Source: Acidobacterium sp.
GTDB lineage: Bacteria > Acidobacteriota > Terriglobia > Terriglobales > Acidobacteriaceae
Direction of reading: 5' to 3'
DNA: 5,680 nt
Assembly (NCBI GenBank): GCA_003152595.1
Contig: PMAM01000227.1
Span: 5,174-10,853, forward strand
The translations under genes were made by a program, and so were the position numbers. The notes under the pieces are model-generated. The model did no database searches and was not told where the DNA came from. It saw only the letters and a program-made list of their open reading frames with translations. Positions 5,029-5,680 of the stretch are shown here, piece after piece (the stretch's first letter is position 1; the number at the start of each line of letters is the position of its first letter).

Positions 5029-5680
5029 ACCGCCTGGTCGTGATGAAGTTCGGCGGAACCTCCGTCGAAGATGCGGCGGCGATTCTGCGCACGGCGCAGA
5101 TTGTTGCCGGGCGTGTGGCGAAGGGACTACAGCCGGTCGTTGTGGTGAGCGCGATGGCGAAGGTCACCGATCTGCTGCTCTCGGCGGCAGCAACGGCGGC
5201 GAAGGGCGATCGGGCCACCGCTCTGGCGATCACGGAGCGGCTGCGCATCCGGCACGCTGACACGGCGACTCAGCTGGCGTTTGGACCGAAGCTGCATGAG
5301 GATCCGCTGGCGGCGACGCGGCCCGACGAAGCGCTGGCGGCGACGCACGGATGGATGGATGCGGAGTTCGACGGTCTGGACGAAGTGCTGCGCGGGCTGG
5401 CGGTGGTGGGCGAGCTGACGCCACGGATCGGCGACATGATCGTGTCGTACGGGGAGCGGCTCTCGAGCAAGATGATCACGGAGGCTTTCGTACGCGGTGG
5501 CGTCAACGCGGTGCATGTGGACGCGCGGCAGTCGATCGTGACGGATGCGCAGTACGGCAAGGCGATCCCGCAGGATTCTTTGATCGAGCAGCGGCTGAAG
5601 CAGAATATTGTGCCGATGCTGGCCGAAGGACGTGTGCCGGTGATGGGCGGGTTCATCGGATCAACGGAGCAGGGCGTGAC
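5025..5680 (+). CDS. lysC: Aspartokinase, LysC type (3' end outside the window)
   Basis: Aspartokinase phosphorylates L-aspartate with ATP, the first step of the aspartate-family pathway. The 218 complete codons present (out of a usual ~410-470) cover most of the kinase domain. VMKFGGTSV places K8 in the ATP/aspartate site. VVVVSAMAKVTD (38-49) has S42 and T48. IVSYGERLSS (139-148) includes the substrate-binding E144-R145, and HVDARQSIVTD (164-174) and VMGGFIGSTEQG (206-217) follow. The insert between about 60 and 130 and the SYGERLSS/DAR pattern resemble E. coli LysC-like rather than short Bacillus-type enzymes. The C-terminal ACT domains that would set feedback control by lysine or threonine lie beyond 5680. 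The ATG overlaps the asd stop as ATGA. Only a weak GGTGG at 5010-5014 precedes it, which fits coupling. An internal ATG at 5043 would remove residues usual in the family. Confidence 0.95.
   Translation, partial: MNRLVVMKFGGTSVEDAAAILRTAQIVAGRVAKGLQPVVVVSAMAKVTDLLLSAAATAAKGDRATALAITERLRIRHADTATQLAFGPKLHEDPLAATRPDEALAATHGWMDAEFDGLDEVLRGLAVVGELTPRIGDMIVSYGERLSSKMITEAFVRGGVNAVHVDARQSIVTDAQYGKAIPQDSLIEQRLKQNIVPMLAEGRVPVMGGFIGSTEQGV

Overview
The window reads as ordinary chromosomal DNA from a GC-rich bacterium. My best guess is an acidobacterium of the Terriglobia type (Granulicella, Edaphobacter, Terriglobus or Acidobacterium-like). The basis is gene style, a CTGAGCGAAG-type intergenic repeat, and very short repeat arrays in the spacers. 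This is inference and was not tested by a search. There are no RNA genes, CRISPR arrays, insertion sequences or phage genes.

Layout from left to right. Positions 1-219 hold no convincing gene, only a diverged 42-bp-offset direct repeat and a possible weak plus-strand terminator. A DUF1440/YagU-family membrane protein lies on the minus strand (220-687). It diverges from nrdR, the repressor of ribonucleotide reductase genes (777-1259, plus). Next come an NAD-type isocitrate dehydrogenase (1334-2338, plus) and a secreted lipoprotein with amicyanin-like copper ligands and a carboxypeptidase-regulatory-like tail (2427-3191, plus). A small minus-strand cupin (3194-3598) converges on the lipoprotein with only 2 bp between stop codons. 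A 368-bp spacer follows, with a dispersed-type palindromic repeat. The window ends with asd (3967-5028) and the 5' part of lysC (from 5025), which overlap by ATGA and run off the right edge.

The only clear functional unit is asd-lysC: aspartokinase makes aspartyl phosphate and Asd reduces it to aspartate semialdehyde, the entry to lysine/DAP, threonine and methionine. nrdR, icd and the lipoprotein are co-directional, but spacers of 74 and 88 bp with different repeats separate them, so a true operon is uncertain.

The most unusual signal is in the spacers. Each of the three gaps around nrdR and icd carries its own short repeat array (GGTACAG heptamers, GAGTTTA heptamers, and CGGTCAGC octamers every 15-16 bp). 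The sequences differ, but all share one plan: three identical copies plus one diverged third copy. I found no evidence for a novel multi-gene system.
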